Shown here: piece by piece, positions 51,097-62,498 of the stretch | How positions within the stretch are numbered: the stretch's first letter is position 1 | How the letters are laid out: each line of letters opens with the position of its first letter | Assembly: GCA_009829735.1 (NCBI GenBank) | Contig: CM020618.1 | Span: forward strand, 12,692,568 to 12,756,567 | Direction: 5' to 3' | DNA: 64,000 bases | From: Pyropia yezoensis | Lineage: Eukaryota > Rhodophyta > Bangiophyceae > Bangiales > Bangiaceae | Position numbers and translations under genes: made by a program | The notes under the pieces: model-generated | Told to the model about the DNA's origin: nothing | The model's input: the letters and a program-made list of their open reading frames with translations, nothing else | Database searches by the model: none

Positions 51097-52470
51097 ATGG
51101 CGTCGGCCCTCCGGCGGGTGCTCGTCCTCAACGCCGGGAGCAGCTCCCTAAAATATCGCCTCTTCCAAGTCGACGCCGGCGGCACCGTCGGGGGGGTGCT
51201 CGCGACGGGCGCCGCCACGGGCATTGGCGACACCGCCGCGGGGGTGCTCGACGCCGACGGCGTCACGGTGCCGCTGCCGGCGGGCGGGGGCGACGGCGCC
51301 AACAGCCACGCGGCCGCCTTGAAGGCGGTCATGGCGCGCCTGGCGCCCGCGCTGGGCACCCCCGCGGCGGCGGCGGCGGCGGCGGCGGCGGACCCCGGTG
51401 GCGGCGGCGGCGGCGGCGGCGGCGGTGCCGCCGCTGCCGCTGCCTTCGCGCCGACGCTGGCGGTTGGCCACCGGGTCGTCCACGGGGGCGCGCACCTGAC
51501 CCGCGCGTCGGTGCTGACGCCCGCCGTCACCGCCGCCATCCGAGACGCGGCGGCGCTGGCGCCGCTGCACAACCCCGCCAACCTGGCGGGCATTGCCGCG
51601 GCGGCCGCCGCGACCGGCGAGGGCGTCCCGCACGTGGCGGTCTTTGACACGGCCTTCCACGCGACGCTCCCCGCCGCGGCGGCCACCTACGCGCTGCCCG
51701 TCGACCTGGCCGCCGCCCACGGCCTGCGGCGGTACGGCTTCCACGGCACCAGCTATGCGTGGGCGGCGCGGCACCTGGCGGCGGCGGTGGGGGTGCCCCG
51801 CCCCGCGCTCAACGGGGTGGTGCTGCACCTGGGCGCCGGTGCGTCGGCGGCGGCGCTCCGCGGCGGCGTGTCGGTGGACACGTCCATGGGCATGACCCCC
51901 GGGGAGGGGCTGATCATGGCCACCCGCGCGGGGGACATTGACGCGGGCGTCGTCACGCACCTGATGCGGCACGTTGGCATGACCGCCGCCGACGTGGACG
52001 ACCTCCTCACCCGCCGGTCGGGGCTGGCCGGCCTCGCCGGCACCCCCGACATGCGCGCCGTCCTGGCCGCCGCCGACGCGGGCGCCCCCGCCGCCCGCCT
52101 CGCCGTGGACGCGTACGTCCACCGGGTGCGGCGGTACCTGGGCGCCTACCTGCTCGGCCTGGGGGGGGACGCCCACGTGCTGGCCTTCACGGCAGGCGTC
52201 GGGGAGGGCTCCCCGCGCATCCGCGCGGCGGTGTGTGCCGGCCTCGAGCGGCTGGGCATTGTGCTGGACGGGGACGCGAATGAGGCGGCCGCCGCGGCGG
52301 CGGCGGCGGGGCGGGTGGTGACGACCATCTCGGGGGCGGCCAGCCGCATCCGGGTGGTGGTGGTGCGGACCGACGAGGAGCGGGAGATTGCGATGCAGGT
52401 GGTGGAGTTGCTCCGCGGCGGGGTGGAGGGGGGGGGAGGGGGGCGACCGGCCGCCGCAGCGGGCGGGTGA
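51097..52470 (+). CDS. ackA: Acetate kinase
   Basis: The 457-residue enzyme interconverts acetate + ATP and acetyl phosphate + ADP. Family motifs run the full length: LNAGSSSLKY (N12), GHRVVHGG (R126), LAPLHNPAN, AVFDTAFH (D184), YGFHGTSY (H216), DTSMGMTPGEG, TRAGDID (R277), FTAGVGEGS and TDEE (about 425-428). The usual HLGNG phosphate motif reads HLGAGAS, with Ala at 247. Poly-Ala/Gly inserts around 90-116 explain the length above the usual ~400. The start at 51097 gives a normal N-terminus directly before the first motif. No targeting peptide is evident from this start. The gene is convergent with polymerase eta. Confidence 0.92.
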   Translation: MASALRRVLVLNAGSSSLKYRLFQVDAGGTVGGVLATGAATGIGDTAAGVLDADGVTVPLPAGGGDGANSHAAALKAVMARLAPALGTPAAAAAAAAADPGGGGGGGGGGAAAAAAFAPTLAVGHRVVHGGAHLTRASVLTPAVTAAIRDAAALAPLHNPANLAGIAAAAAATGEGVPHVAVFDTAFHATLPAAAATYALPVDLAAAHGLRRYGFHGTSYAWAARHLAAAVGVPRPALNGVVLHLGAGASAAALRGGVSVDTSMGMTPGEGLIMATRAGDIDAGVVTHLMRHVGMTAADVDDLLTRRSGLAGLAGTPDMRAVLAAADAGAPAARLAVDAYVHRVRRYLGAYLLGLGGDAHVLAFTAGVGEGSPRIRAAVCAGLERLGIVLDGDANEAAAAAAAAGRVVTTISGAASRIRVVVVRTDEEREIAMQVVELLRGGVEGGGGGRPAAAAGG

Positions 52471-52854
52471 GGCGACCCGTACGCGCCGGCGCCGCGTGGC
52501 GGCGGGGAGAAAAGGGGGGGGGGGGGGAAGTGGGGGAAAAAGGGGGCGGATGGCGTTGGCGCCCTCCGCCGTGGAGCGCGCGGGGGGCGGAGGCTTGTAC
52601 AGTACAGTGCGGGTTGGGCGCCCCGATTGACAGGCCACGGGCGGGGGTCCCGCGGCGGCGGCGCATGCCGCCCCGCCGCGGCCGCCCCCGCGCCGCCAGG
52701 TTGCTGCTTGTGCGGGGCGGGGAGGGGGAGGGATGCCCACCGGGCGGCCGGCAGTCCCCCGCCTCCCCGCTTCCCACCCCCCCCCCCCGCCCTTAGCCGC
52801 ACCGCCCGTCTCCTCCGCCACCAACCGCAGCATCAGCGGCAGCGGCGGGGCCGG
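52471..52854. other. Convergent intergenic region
   Basis: This holds the 3' flanks of acetate kinase and polymerase eta. G-rich runs near 52515-52530 and C-rich runs near 52775-52795; no gene seen. Confidence 0.5.
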
Positions 52855-55649
52855 TCAGGCGCGGCGGCCGCCGCCGCGGCGGCCAGCCGGCCGCCCCCCA
52901 CCCCCCCCCCCCCCCACGCGGCGGCCACCGCCGCTGCCCGCCACGCGCCCCCCCCCCCCCCCCACCAGAAAGCCGTCAAGGATCCCCCGGGAGCGCGCCG
53001 CCGCCCGGTCGGCGGCGGCGCCGACCGCCGCCAGCCGTCGTGCGAGCCGTGCGTCGGCCGCCTCTTGGCGTGCCCGTTGCTCGGGCGTGGGAGGCGGGGG
53101 GGTGGCAGCGGCGGGGGGGGGACCCCCCGCCGTGAGCGGCGCGGGCAGCGCGGCCGTCGACGCCGGCGGCGGCAGCGGCGGCGGCGGCCCCGCGGGCGGG
53201 CCCGCCGTCGTCGCGGCCGTCGCCGCGGGCGCCGCCGTCGTCACGGCACCCACCGCCGCCACCGCCGTAGCCGCCGCCGTCGCGTTGTCGCCCCGCGGCG
53301 GGGCGGTGGGGGGGGCGCACGGGGGTCCCACCCCCGCTGGACCGCCCCCCCCGCCCCCGACGCGGGGCCGCTTGGCGGGCGGCGCCGCCGCGGGCGCCCC
53401 CCGCGGGCGCCGCGCAAAGTAGCTGCTAATCGCGCCACGGCCGCCCGCGACGGCCACAAAGTCCCGCGCCGCCAGCGCGACCATGGTGACGGGCAGGGCG
53501 AGCGCCGCTGCGGGCGGCGGTGGGGCGCCGCCGCCGCCCCCACCTCCACTCCCTCCTCCTCCCCCCCCGCCGCCGCCACCGCCGCCGCCGCAGCCGCCGC
53601 TGCCGCCACCCCCGCCCCCATCATCGGCGCGGAGGCCGCCGACGAGGCTGACCAGCAGCCGCCACGCGGCGGTGGCCAGCGCCGCCACCACCCGCGGGTC
53701 CTCCCCCCCCGCCGCCGCCGCCGGCACCGCCCCCGTCGACGGCGGCGGGTAGGCGACGGTCTTGGATACGGTACGCCCGCCGCCGCCGCCCCCCCCCGGC
53801 GCCGACGCGCGGACGGACAGGACGAGGGCGCCCGGCGACCGCCGGTGGGCCGCCGCGTCGTCGGCAACGCGGCCGGCCAGCTCCGACGCGAGGAGCCGCA
53901 GCCACGCGCGCAGCGCGGCGGGCCGCGAGCCCGCCCCGCCGCCCAGGTTTTTCGCACACAGCAGCGAGCGCGGCCGCCCCCGCGGCGTCACCGCCGCGGT
54001 GTCCACCCCGCGGAGGAGCCGCCAGACGGTGGCGGCCGCGGCGGCGGCGGTGGTCGAGCCGGCGGCGGTAGCCGCACCGGCGGCGGCGGCGGCGGCGCCG
54101 CCGCCGTCGCCCGTCGGGCCGCCGAGCGCAGCGGCCAGGTCGGTCACGGACAGCCGCTGCGCGGCGGCGGCCGTGACCGTCGACGCGTCATCGGCAGCGT
54201 CAGGGCCGCCGGGGGCCGGCGCCGGCGGCCCCTCTGCACCGTCCTCGTCCTCATCGGCCACGCCGTCGCTGTCGTGGCCATCGACGGCGGCAGGCGGGGC
54301 GCCCGCCAGTACGCCGCCGCCGCCGCCACTGTCGCCACCGCCGCCGCCACCGCCGCCACCACCGCCTGCACGGGCGCACACGCCCTCCGCGCCCCCCTCT
54401 GCCGCCTCGGCCGCCCGCACCGCCGCGGCGACGGCGCGGCCCGCCTTGCCGCCGAGGGCGGTGAGGCGCCCCAGCGGGGTGCGGGTGAGGAGCCCCGGCA
54501 CGGCCGCCCGCGGCACGACGGCGAGGCCCGCCGGCTTGTGCGACGCGGAAGCGAGCTTGGCCAGCGCCTTGGAGTGCGCCACCCCCGCCGTCGCCGTCAG
54601 GCCCGTCGCCGCGGCGACCGCGGCGGTGAGGCGGCCGGCCATTGCCGCGCCAACGGCGAGGCGCACGTCGGCCGGGCGGCGGGCATCGAGGGCGGCCGCC
54701 GCGGGGGGGGGGGCCGCCCCAGACACCACGTGCGTGTGGGGGGGGAGGGCCGCCAGAGCCGCCGCCGCCGCTGCCGCGTCTGCGTCTGCGTAGGCGGCGG
54801 CGTCGCCGTCGTCGTGGCTGTCGTCGTCGTCGTCGGCGTCGTCGACGGCGCCTGCGTCGTCAGCGTCGGCGCCGTCCACGTCGCTGCTGGCACCGTCGGC
54901 GGCCGCCGCCGTCAACGCGGGCCGGCCGCCCCCCCCGCCACGCCCGGTGCGGAGGGTGGCCGCCACGGCGGCGGTGAGGTCCACGTAGGCCTCGTCAATG
55001 CTGGCGCGCTCGAGCGTCGCCCCGGGCACGCCCGCCGCAAGCACCGCCATGACCGCGGCAGACGCCGCGCGGTAGCGGCGGAGGGTGACCTTGGACGTCG
55101 CCTGCGATGGCAGCGGCGGCTCCCCGGCGACAGCAGAGGGGGGAGGAAGAGGGGCGGGGTGGGGTACCCCTTGCGGAGGGGCCCCCGTGGCGGCGCTGGT
55201 CGCGGCGGCGGCGGCGGCGGCAGACGCCCTGCCACTGGCGGGCGTGCCCAGCGGTCGTGGCCGGGGCGGCCCTGTGGGTGGGCCGGCGGCCGCCGCGGGT
55301 GCCGCCGCCGGCGGGGTGGAAAACCCCGCCCCCCCCCCACCGCCCCCCTCCCCCTCCGCGCCCCCCCCCCCTCAGCCAACCCCGGCAGCGACAGCGTTTC
55401 CACATGCACGAGCACCAGCGCCGGGCACTTGCGCGTCGCCGCCGCGACCGTGTCGTGGCGGGACACGCCCGCCGCCCGCGCCGCGTAGTTGACCGCAATC
55501 ACCCCCCCCCACTGGCGGACGGCCAGCGGGGTGGCCGGCGGGAGGCCCAGGCGGACCGACTCGACGGCCGCGTAAAAGGCGTCGAGGTCAATGTGCGTCA
55601 CCACCCGGTGGTCGTCGGCGGCAGGGGGGGGGGGGGGGGGGGGGTCCAT
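52855..55649 (-). CDS. POLH: DNA polymerase eta (Y-family translesion polymerase), at least two exons
   Basis: Exon 1 starts at about 55649 and ends near 55400; exon 2 is about 55101-52855. Exon 1 has the first catalytic motif HIDLDAFYAAVES, then IAVNYAARAAGV and RKCPALVLVHVETL. Exon 2 begins ATSKVTLRRYRAAS and continues to ERASIDEAYVDLT, whose D and E complete the metal site. The helix-hairpin-helix part (AGVAHSKALAKLASASHKP, then LTALGGKAG) and the little-finger region with Gly/Ala inserts follow. RYR...ERASIDEAYVDLT is diagnostic for eta (Rad30), which copies past UV dimers. ISSYF in the C-terminal part resembles a PCNA-binding PIP box. The exon 1 donor was not resolved (no GTACG site found), and the start is uncertain because a GCC repeat and poly-G flank it. 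Confidence 0.85.
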
Positions 55650-55659
55650 CGGGGCGCCG

Positions 55660-55736
<77 letters not shown>

Positions 55737-55740
55737 GCCG
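55624..55740 (+). repeat. Poly-G run and GCC trinucleotide repeat at the POLH start
   Basis: About 21 consecutive G at 55624-55644 are followed by a (GCC)n array to about 55740. On the minus strand the array would code Gly or Ala runs just upstream of the chosen start. Confidence 0.9.
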
Positions 55741-56359
55741 CGCGGCCGGGCACGGCAGCGGGCAAGGCGGGGGCCAACGGGCGGCAAGAGGGCGGGTGGG
55801 GGGGGGAAGGCAGAGAGGTTAGCGGGGCGAAGCAGGGGATGCGGGCAGACGAGCGGCGGGGGAGGGGGCAGGGGGCAGGCGAATGGGGCGAAGTGCCCAC
55901 CGTCGGTGCGGGACGTCTGCTCGACGACTGCCGGCCAGCGACCGCGGGGACGGGGCCAAACCAAAGCGCGCCCCGGCCGCCGTCGGCCGCAGCAGCACGA
56001 GAAGCACCAGGCAGCAAAGACGCGGCCCGCCGCGGTGGTGGGGTGTGACGCAGCCCGCTACGGTTGGAAGCGTCGACCTTGCCCGCCGCGGAGGAGGGGC
56101 ACGGCGGTGCCGCTGCCGGCGGCGTTGGCGGGAAAGACCAGCGGCGCGGGCCTGCAGGACAATTTGTTTCAACCCATTCCGCAATAAAGTAGCACGCCCT
56201 GTTAAGAGACCAACAAGTACAACGTCTATGGTGTCTGGATTGGCGGATCAATGTGGCTGCTGGTCCATCTTCTACACCAGTGGGATGTCGACTATGCAAG
56301 TTTTGCGCCCAGCTTCGAGCACGTTGTCGACTTCCCAGTGACTCTGTGCAGGAGAGCGG

Positions 56360-57194
56360 GTGGTGCGAGAGCAGGGCACCCCAGAACGCGCGGCGGAGGG
56401 AGAAGAGCGCGCCTTGCCGAGCGCGACGCCTCCCCCGCGGCAGGAAGAGCGGCAAGACGAAACGAGTGGCTCAAAGGGCGAGGGCTCCCCTCCACCTCGC
56501 CGGTCCATGGCCGAGGTCTACGACCTATCTGATGGGGAGGAGGGCTGCTCCCCGTCGGTGTCTGTGGATGACCGCTCCCATGGTGGGACCCCATCCCGAC
56601 GCACGCGTGGTGGCAGCAGGGAGGTCTGTCCCGCGGCTCGGCGTGCCCCTGTGACAGAGGACCGCCATCGCCGCCGCTCCGCGTCGCGCCTGCGCCGCTC
56701 GAGGATCGCGGGCGCGTCCAGCTCGTCCGAGAGCCACCCTCGAGTAGAGCATCGCTGAGGGCCCCACTACAAGGCGTCTCGTCCCCGCGAGCACCGCGGT
56801 CAAGGCTCAGCAGCAGTGCCCTCAAGAGCGCCTGACCCTACTGTCCTCGATGCGTGCGAGAATCCCGCGGTCCTCGCGAGCGCGGCCGCCGAGGCGGCGG
56901 CTGCGGCTGCCCATGCTGCCCGGCGGGTGGCTCCGGTCGGGGCTTTGAAAGCAAGACGACGGGCGGGGGCAAGACTGGCAGCATCGCCGAGTCGTTTGTG
57001 CTCCTGAGCGCACAGCATGACCACGAGACGGAATAGAAGGAGAGCGCCCAAATGTTGTCGGCGCTGGCGACGAAGGCGGTCAAGGAGGGGCGTGTAGAGC
57101 TATTCCAGGGGAAGGCCGCCCTGCATGCGAGGCGGGCCCTGGCGGAGCGAAGCGACCGTGAGCAGGGGATGCGGTAGAAGTCGGATAAGAGTAT
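56360..57194 (+). pseudogene. Decayed coding region interrupted by the solo LTR
   Basis: A 132-codon ORF (56360-56758) is rich in Arg, Ser and Glu, with SDGEE and RRSASRLRRSR segments. Further on, open pieces in another frame (about 56950-57176) carry a helical, charged stretch (LSALATKAVKEGRVELFQGK) broken by TAG at 57034-57036 and again at 57177-57179. The solo LTR begins 15 bp later. No family is recognised; it may be a relic of a mobile element or host gene. Confidence 0.35.
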
Positions 57195-57663
57195 TGTGGC
57201 AGTATTGACCCCCAGGTAGGGGGGCAACACGTGCCATGCAAGGGGCGGCAGGCCACTAGCCTGATCCGTTCCTCCCCCTGTATTTGGGTCCATATTCCCT
57301 AAGTTTGGGATAGTTAGCTTAGTAGTAAATCCAACTTGGATTTGAGGGTTTTCTGCATTTATCGTTTTGAATTTTCGTGTGGCCCGGTGGGCAGGTGCTG
57401 GGGTGGGAGATTCTGAGTGGCGAGATTCTGAGGGGACCCTGGGGGGATAAGGGGAGGGACAGCGGGGCTTGGCCCTGCTTCCCCGTCCCGACCAAGAAAC
57501 TGTTGGACCACACACCATCTTCTTGTTTGTCAGTGGGGGGATTGCCCCACAACAGGGATATAGTGTGTGCGACTTGCACTTCTTCCGGTTCCCCCGACAC
57601 GGGAGGCAGCCCTTGTACACCGTCCCAACTTGGGTGTCGCGTGTGCGAGAGGTTTTTGCCACA
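57195..57663 (+). repeat. Solo LTR of the chromovirus family with 5-bp target duplication
   Basis: The 469-bp repeat begins TGTGGCAGTATTG and ends TTTTTGCCACA. It is the same length as, and collinear with, the minus-strand LTR at 7438-7906. AGTAT occurs directly on both sides (57190-57194 and 57664-57668), a perfect 5-bp duplication as made by Ty3/gypsy integrases. No internal sequence remains, so two LTRs recombined and removed the body of the element. Confidence 0.97.
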
Positions 57664-57668
57664 AGTAT

Positions 57669-60295
57669 GCTGGGCATTTCATGTTTAATATTCGGCCCGC
57701 GAGCATCTCCATGGAGGATTTGTACCTTTCCAGGCGACGTTTCTAAACGCCCAGACCACTATCGGCTGTGGTGCGGCTTCGGCGAGTACCGGCCCCCCGC
57801 CTGCGGAAGACATGGGGGTGGACGAAATGTACACGAGTGGACTCGGGCCCCCTCCTGCCCCGTCTGCGACTGGTGCAGCCTGCTCTACGCATGACCCCGC
57901 CCGTGAAGACCACCCAGACCGTCGCCACTCGCATGCTTAGTCGGCTTAGACCAGCTGATAGAGCATGTTTTGATGAATGTCGCATATGTTCTCTTGTACG
58001 AGTGTACGATTGCTTGAGCTGCGGTGACTGGGGGTGCGGACGGCGCTGTGGCTGTGAAATGATGGACAAAAAATTGAGCGCGGAGGATGAGGCTGTAGCA
58101 TATCCGCCTTCCGTACCGAGTTCCGGGATTTATTATCTAGTGGCCCCCCTGACTGTTGGCACCAACCTTCATATATTGGGATCACTTGTGGCTCGCCCTT
58201 TGGGGGATTACTTATGTCTTGTATTTATTATCTGTCCTTGCTTTCGAGGGATCTTTCCTATTGATTGCTATGCTCGTAGCGATCGGCCGTGAGGCCTTCG
58301 CTGGGTCGCTCGATCGGCATGAGGCGACGCGGGGGCTTGCCTTCGCCGTCCGGCCGGCTTGCTCCCCATCGAACGTCCGGGCGGTAACGGAGTGTCTTCT
58401 TCGCCTTAATGGTAATAGCTGTCGCTTTTCGCTCTTGCGGTCGGTTGGTCCCTTTTCCTCTGTATTGATCGACACTTATTCCACGAAGGCAGCAGTTGTG
58501 GTGCGAGTTCGGAGACGTGGCAGCTGACATGCTCAAGATGAAGAACGGAGTATTGGGATCTCGGTCTGTGGTGACGACAGTGACGGCCGGGGTGGCCAGA
58601 GACCTCGCGTTGGCTTGGCGATCACGCTAACAAGGCATGTGCTGCACGACCAGGTCGTGAAAAAAGCTGCGCGCCCGGGGCGGGATCAGGCGTGTTTTCG
58701 GGCGTGTCACGCCTGCGCGCCTAAATGATTTAGGGAGTGCATTAGGGCGGGACTGTACTTCTGATAGAGTTGCGCAGCTTTTGAAACTTCGGATTTCCAA
58801 TAACCCGGATGTTTTGGTTCTGGTTGCAGTAATCCGTTTTTATTCCCGGATCGCCGCCCCCCCCCGGCGGGGACCCCTCCCTGATGAACTCTCCAGAGGA
58901 GTAGTTGCGGGGCTGTTTCAATCCGGGTTTTTGACCTGTCGTCATGGCCTGATGAAGAGCCCCGCTCGCGACCCCTGCTCAGAGTCCGCGCCGCTGCCGG
59001 CCCGCCCCCCCACCCCGCTCGCTCCCACAACGCCCCCATCCCCGGCGCGGCGCAGTCGCAGCACCACCTCGCCGCCGCGCCGGCCTGCTCCCACCACAGC
59101 AATGCTCCGCGACCAATGGTGAGTCGACTTCTATAGAATCCCGTGGGAGTATCCAAGTGGTCGAGGCGCCGCCCGCACCCGCCCTTCGACTCCACGAACG
59201 CCGATCCAGCGCAGCCGAAAGGGGGGTCAATGCTGCGAGTTGTCTGCGCAGCCCTCTGCATGCCGCGGCCGTGCGCTTGACGCGGGCAGGGCATGTTGGA
59301 TCTGAGTGTCACGAGATCCGAGGACGTAGGGCGGTTACGGATGGGGGGAAAAGAGCGCTTAGATGCTGGGCGCAGATAGGAGCCCTCTGCAACTCTGGCC
59401 ATGAGGCAGACATCCTCGGTGTAGCGCAGGTGTCACGACCAAGCCAAAGGCACGTCATGCTACTGGCGCCGTCGCCCCTCCCCACTGTCATCTCCATGCA
59501 CGCCTGGCCTGCGGGCAGTATGGTTGGTAAGAGCTCTCTCGCAGGCCTGGCGACGCCGCTCGACCCCATCCGGCCGCTCTATTCTCTCTCCCCCGCGCCC
59601 CCAGCCCTCTGGCGTGCTTCCGCTTGCCATTGACAATACAGCCAATCATGGATGCCCACCGCCCAACCGACCTCGCCCTGGGTGACCCATTCGCTTCCGC
59701 CCACCCGCTCACGCCACCCGCAGCCATCAGCTGCCGATATACGCCGGTCACGCACCTCCAACCAAAATTCAGCCATTCAAGCTTCAACGATTTTGAGGGG
59801 TCTACATCGCTGGCCAAGCGGCAGCCCTCCTCCTTCCGACCGGCCCATTGCCATGCGCTCTTCACCTCACCACTATCTTCCCCCGCACGGGCAGCGAGGC
59901 CACCCCCCGACGCGTCACCCGCTGCACGCCTTCGAAGCCGAACCGCATCTTTCGCCACCCACGTGAACTCCCTAGCCAGCAGCCAATCAACGTTGTAGCA
60001 CATCGTGAAAGCTTTCAGGCTGACTGGAAGCTTATGGAAGCGCTGGAGCGCTCCATCTGAGCGCTGATGCATGCCGGTCGCCACCATGATGACGACCGCG
60101 CTCAGACGCCATGTGTTCTGGAAAAAGTCGGAAATCGGTCGAACGTGGCACTGAAAGTGACAAATACGGGAAAGTACGGTAAGACCGCCCTTAAGTGGGT
60201 GTGTGTACGCGGTCGGCACCGTCCTTCTCCGGGAACCCGTCCTCCCCTCCCCACCCCCCAACATAGTGCGCCGCTGACGCGCCGCTCTTTCGACC
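57669..60295. other. No gene recognised between solo LTR and mL49
   Basis: A 174-codon plus-strand ORF (57768-58292) has a Cys-rich segment (CRICSLVRVYDCLSCGDWGC) that could bind zinc, but overlaps another long frame ending CPVCDWCSLLYA. Neither matches a family. AT-richer DNA near 58.06-58.5 kb contrasts with the surroundings and may be old insertion sequence. The last 230 bp are the mL49 upstream region. Confidence 0.4.
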
Positions 60296-61647
60296 ATGGC
60301 GCTCTCCCCCAGCGCGGCGCGCCTCGGCACCGCCTTTTACGCCGCCACCGCCCGCGACGCGGCGGTGGGCACCCCCGCGGGGGCCCTTGCGGCGCGCGCC
60401 GTCGCCGCCGCCCACGATGCGCGGGCGCGGCCCGGCGGGGGCGCCGTCGCCGCCGCCGCGGGCCGCGCCGCCGACTGGGAGTGGACGCCCCCTGAGGGGC
60501 TGACCTTTGCCCTCCGGGGGGCGGACGCCGTTGCCGCCGCCGCGACGCCGTCGGGGTGGGTGCCACCTTTGGGGGCAGAGCCGTCGCTCCCATTTCGGGT
60601 ACGTAATGGGCGGGGGTGGGGGGCGAGGGTGGGGGCGGGTGGAGAGGGTGAGGGCGGGTGGGTCTGGGGCCAGCGGTAGGATGAATGTGGGGCCTTGCCG
60701 AACTGGCAGTGGCGGGTAAAGCCGCTGCATCGCAAGCAGCGGATGGATGGGGTGATGTGGGTGGCCACTGTTGGGCCGCCGGTCGGCGACGCCTGTCCCG
60801 GCACCCCCCGCTGCTGGCGGTAACCTGTCCTAGTGTGCTGACATTCCCCGCGGGCCGTCCCCCGTTGCTTGTTTTCATCTCCGTGTGCACGTCCGTCTGC
60901 TGCTTGTGACTCCCCCCGCCGCCCCCTTCCACCTCGCTCCCCCTCCTCCCCACCCCCCCTGTACCCGTTACCACCACCCACCTCTGTCGGGTGCGCGCAA
61001 CGCACAGGTGTTTCGGACCGCCAAAGGCAAACAGCTTCCCGTCTACGTCGACTACAGGAACGGCGGCACCCGCATGCTCACCATCCTACGCCGCTACCGC
61101 GGGGCGGACCGCGTACGTTTGTTACCTTGCTGTTTTGCTGAGGGCTGGAGGGGGGCTCCTGGGATTTCCCGCTCTGCGGTGTCGATGCCCCGCAATCCAT
61201 CTGTGGCCGCCGTCTTGCCCCTGGCTGTGGGGGATGCTGGGTGCGAGTGGCCCGTCTGGACCGAGACGAGGGACACGCGGCGGCCATAGGGATGTAGGGG
61301 GTGGCCGCTGCGACGGGCGATAGGACAGTTACGTGTTGGGGAGCCTTGGCTTTTGGCGGCACGGGGGTGCTCGCTATGGCGGCGGCGCAGGCGCAGTCGT
61401 TGCTGACCTTCCGCCCTTCCCCTTGAATCCCTGTGTTTGTTGCCGTTGGTGGTGGCGATTGGTCGCCGCACCCTTGCACAACCCCCCTTCCTCCCCCCCA
61501 TCGCCTCTCCCTCAATCGTAGGAGCTGGCGGAGGAGCTGTGCAAGGTGTGCGACGGCAGGCCCGTTACTGTCCGGCCGGGGAGGCTGGAGGTCAAGGGTA
61601 ACTTCAAGCCCGAGGTACTCTCGTGGCTGCTACGGCTGGGATTTTGA
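60296..61647 (+). CDS. MRPL49: Mitochondrial large-subunit ribosomal protein mL49 (three exons)
   Basis: Exons 60296-60598, 61008-61112 and 61522-61647 are all in phase 0 and give 177 residues. Both donors are GTACGT; acceptors are CACAG and CGTAG. Exon 2 has the mL49/Img2 signature: VFRTAKGKQLPVYVDYRNGG followed by TRMLTILRRYRGADR. Exon 3 gives a helix (ELAEELCKVC) and the conserved end GNFKPEVLSWLLRLGF. Exon 1 encodes an Ala/Arg-rich N-terminus like a mitochondrial targeting sequence, then WEWTPPEGLTF. The final GTACTC looks donor-like but is coding, since the terminal WLxxxGF belongs to the family. Confidence 0.9.
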
Positions 61648-62498
61648 TTGAGGCCAACGCCGCGGGGCGGACTGGCGGGGGGGGGGGGGGGGGGGATGCG
61701 GGAGGGGGGGCGTGCGGGGGGGGGAGGGAAGGAAGGGAGGGGTGGGTGGTGGGGGGGCGCCGAGGCGTGGTCGGCCTATGCCCCACCGTCTTTCCGGCCA
61801 TCTTTCGCCATGCGAGTCGGCAGTGTGGCGCGGTGCTGTCGGGGCGCGCGTGGGGGGTGCCGCGGCATCTCCACGCGCATTGTGCGGTCACTGTTTCTGC
61901 ACTACGCCACACGACGCCGCGCCGCGGGCACCCCGCCGCCGCCACCACTGCCGCCACCGCCACCACCGCCATGGTGCCGCCACATCTGCCGTTGTCTCTA
62001 TTGCGGCCGCGCTCGCCAGCCCTGGCTGCTGGGTGGCGACGCGCACCCCGCTGGCGACGGCCCTTCTAGCGGCGCCTGGTCGATACGTGGGCGGCTGCGA
62101 CGTAGGGGGATGGGTGCTGCAGGTATACTGCACGCTCGTGGAACGAGAGAGCTCGCCACGGTGGGGGGAGGGGGAGAGAAAGGTGGGGGGGAAGAGAAAT
62201 GGAGGTGCTCATGGCGACTCTGGCGCACGAAAACGAGAGAGAAAGATGCAACCCACAGAGGGTGGTGCCCACCGTTGCCCCCCCTGCCCCTGCCCCTACC
62301 CACAGCGGCAGCGAGGCAAAAAAAAACAACAGAAAAACACAAGAGGGGTAACTGTGGTCCCCCCATCACCCGCCCACGCGTCACCCCTTGGCCTCTCGCA
62401 CGGGACGTCCTTCCCCGCCCACCACGCAACCGACCTGGGGGCTGTGCTCCCGGCCGCGCCATTGCCAGCGGTGGCAAGCCAGCCGACCGACGTGCTGC
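61648..62498. other. Convergent intergenic region
   Basis: This lies between the stops of mL49 and the minus-strand membrane protein. It has a G-run at 61677-61693 and a CCGCCACCA-type tract near 61940-61975. Long open frames here have no family resemblance and follow from the base composition. Confidence 0.5.

Noticed and set aside
52627..55488. 953-codon plus-strand ORF opposite polymerase eta
   Set aside because: It is Arg/Gly-rich antisense of a well-supported Y-family polymerase; no motif of its own.
59145..59220. tRNA-like stretch (AAGTGGTCGAGGCG and TTCGACTCC)
   Set aside because: Acceptor stem and anticodon arm do not pair, and the spacing is wrong for a Ser or Leu tRNA.
60599..61521. 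Both mL49 introns are 409 bp, suggesting duplicated introns
   Set aside because: Their sequences differ apart from the splice sites; the equal length appears to be chance.
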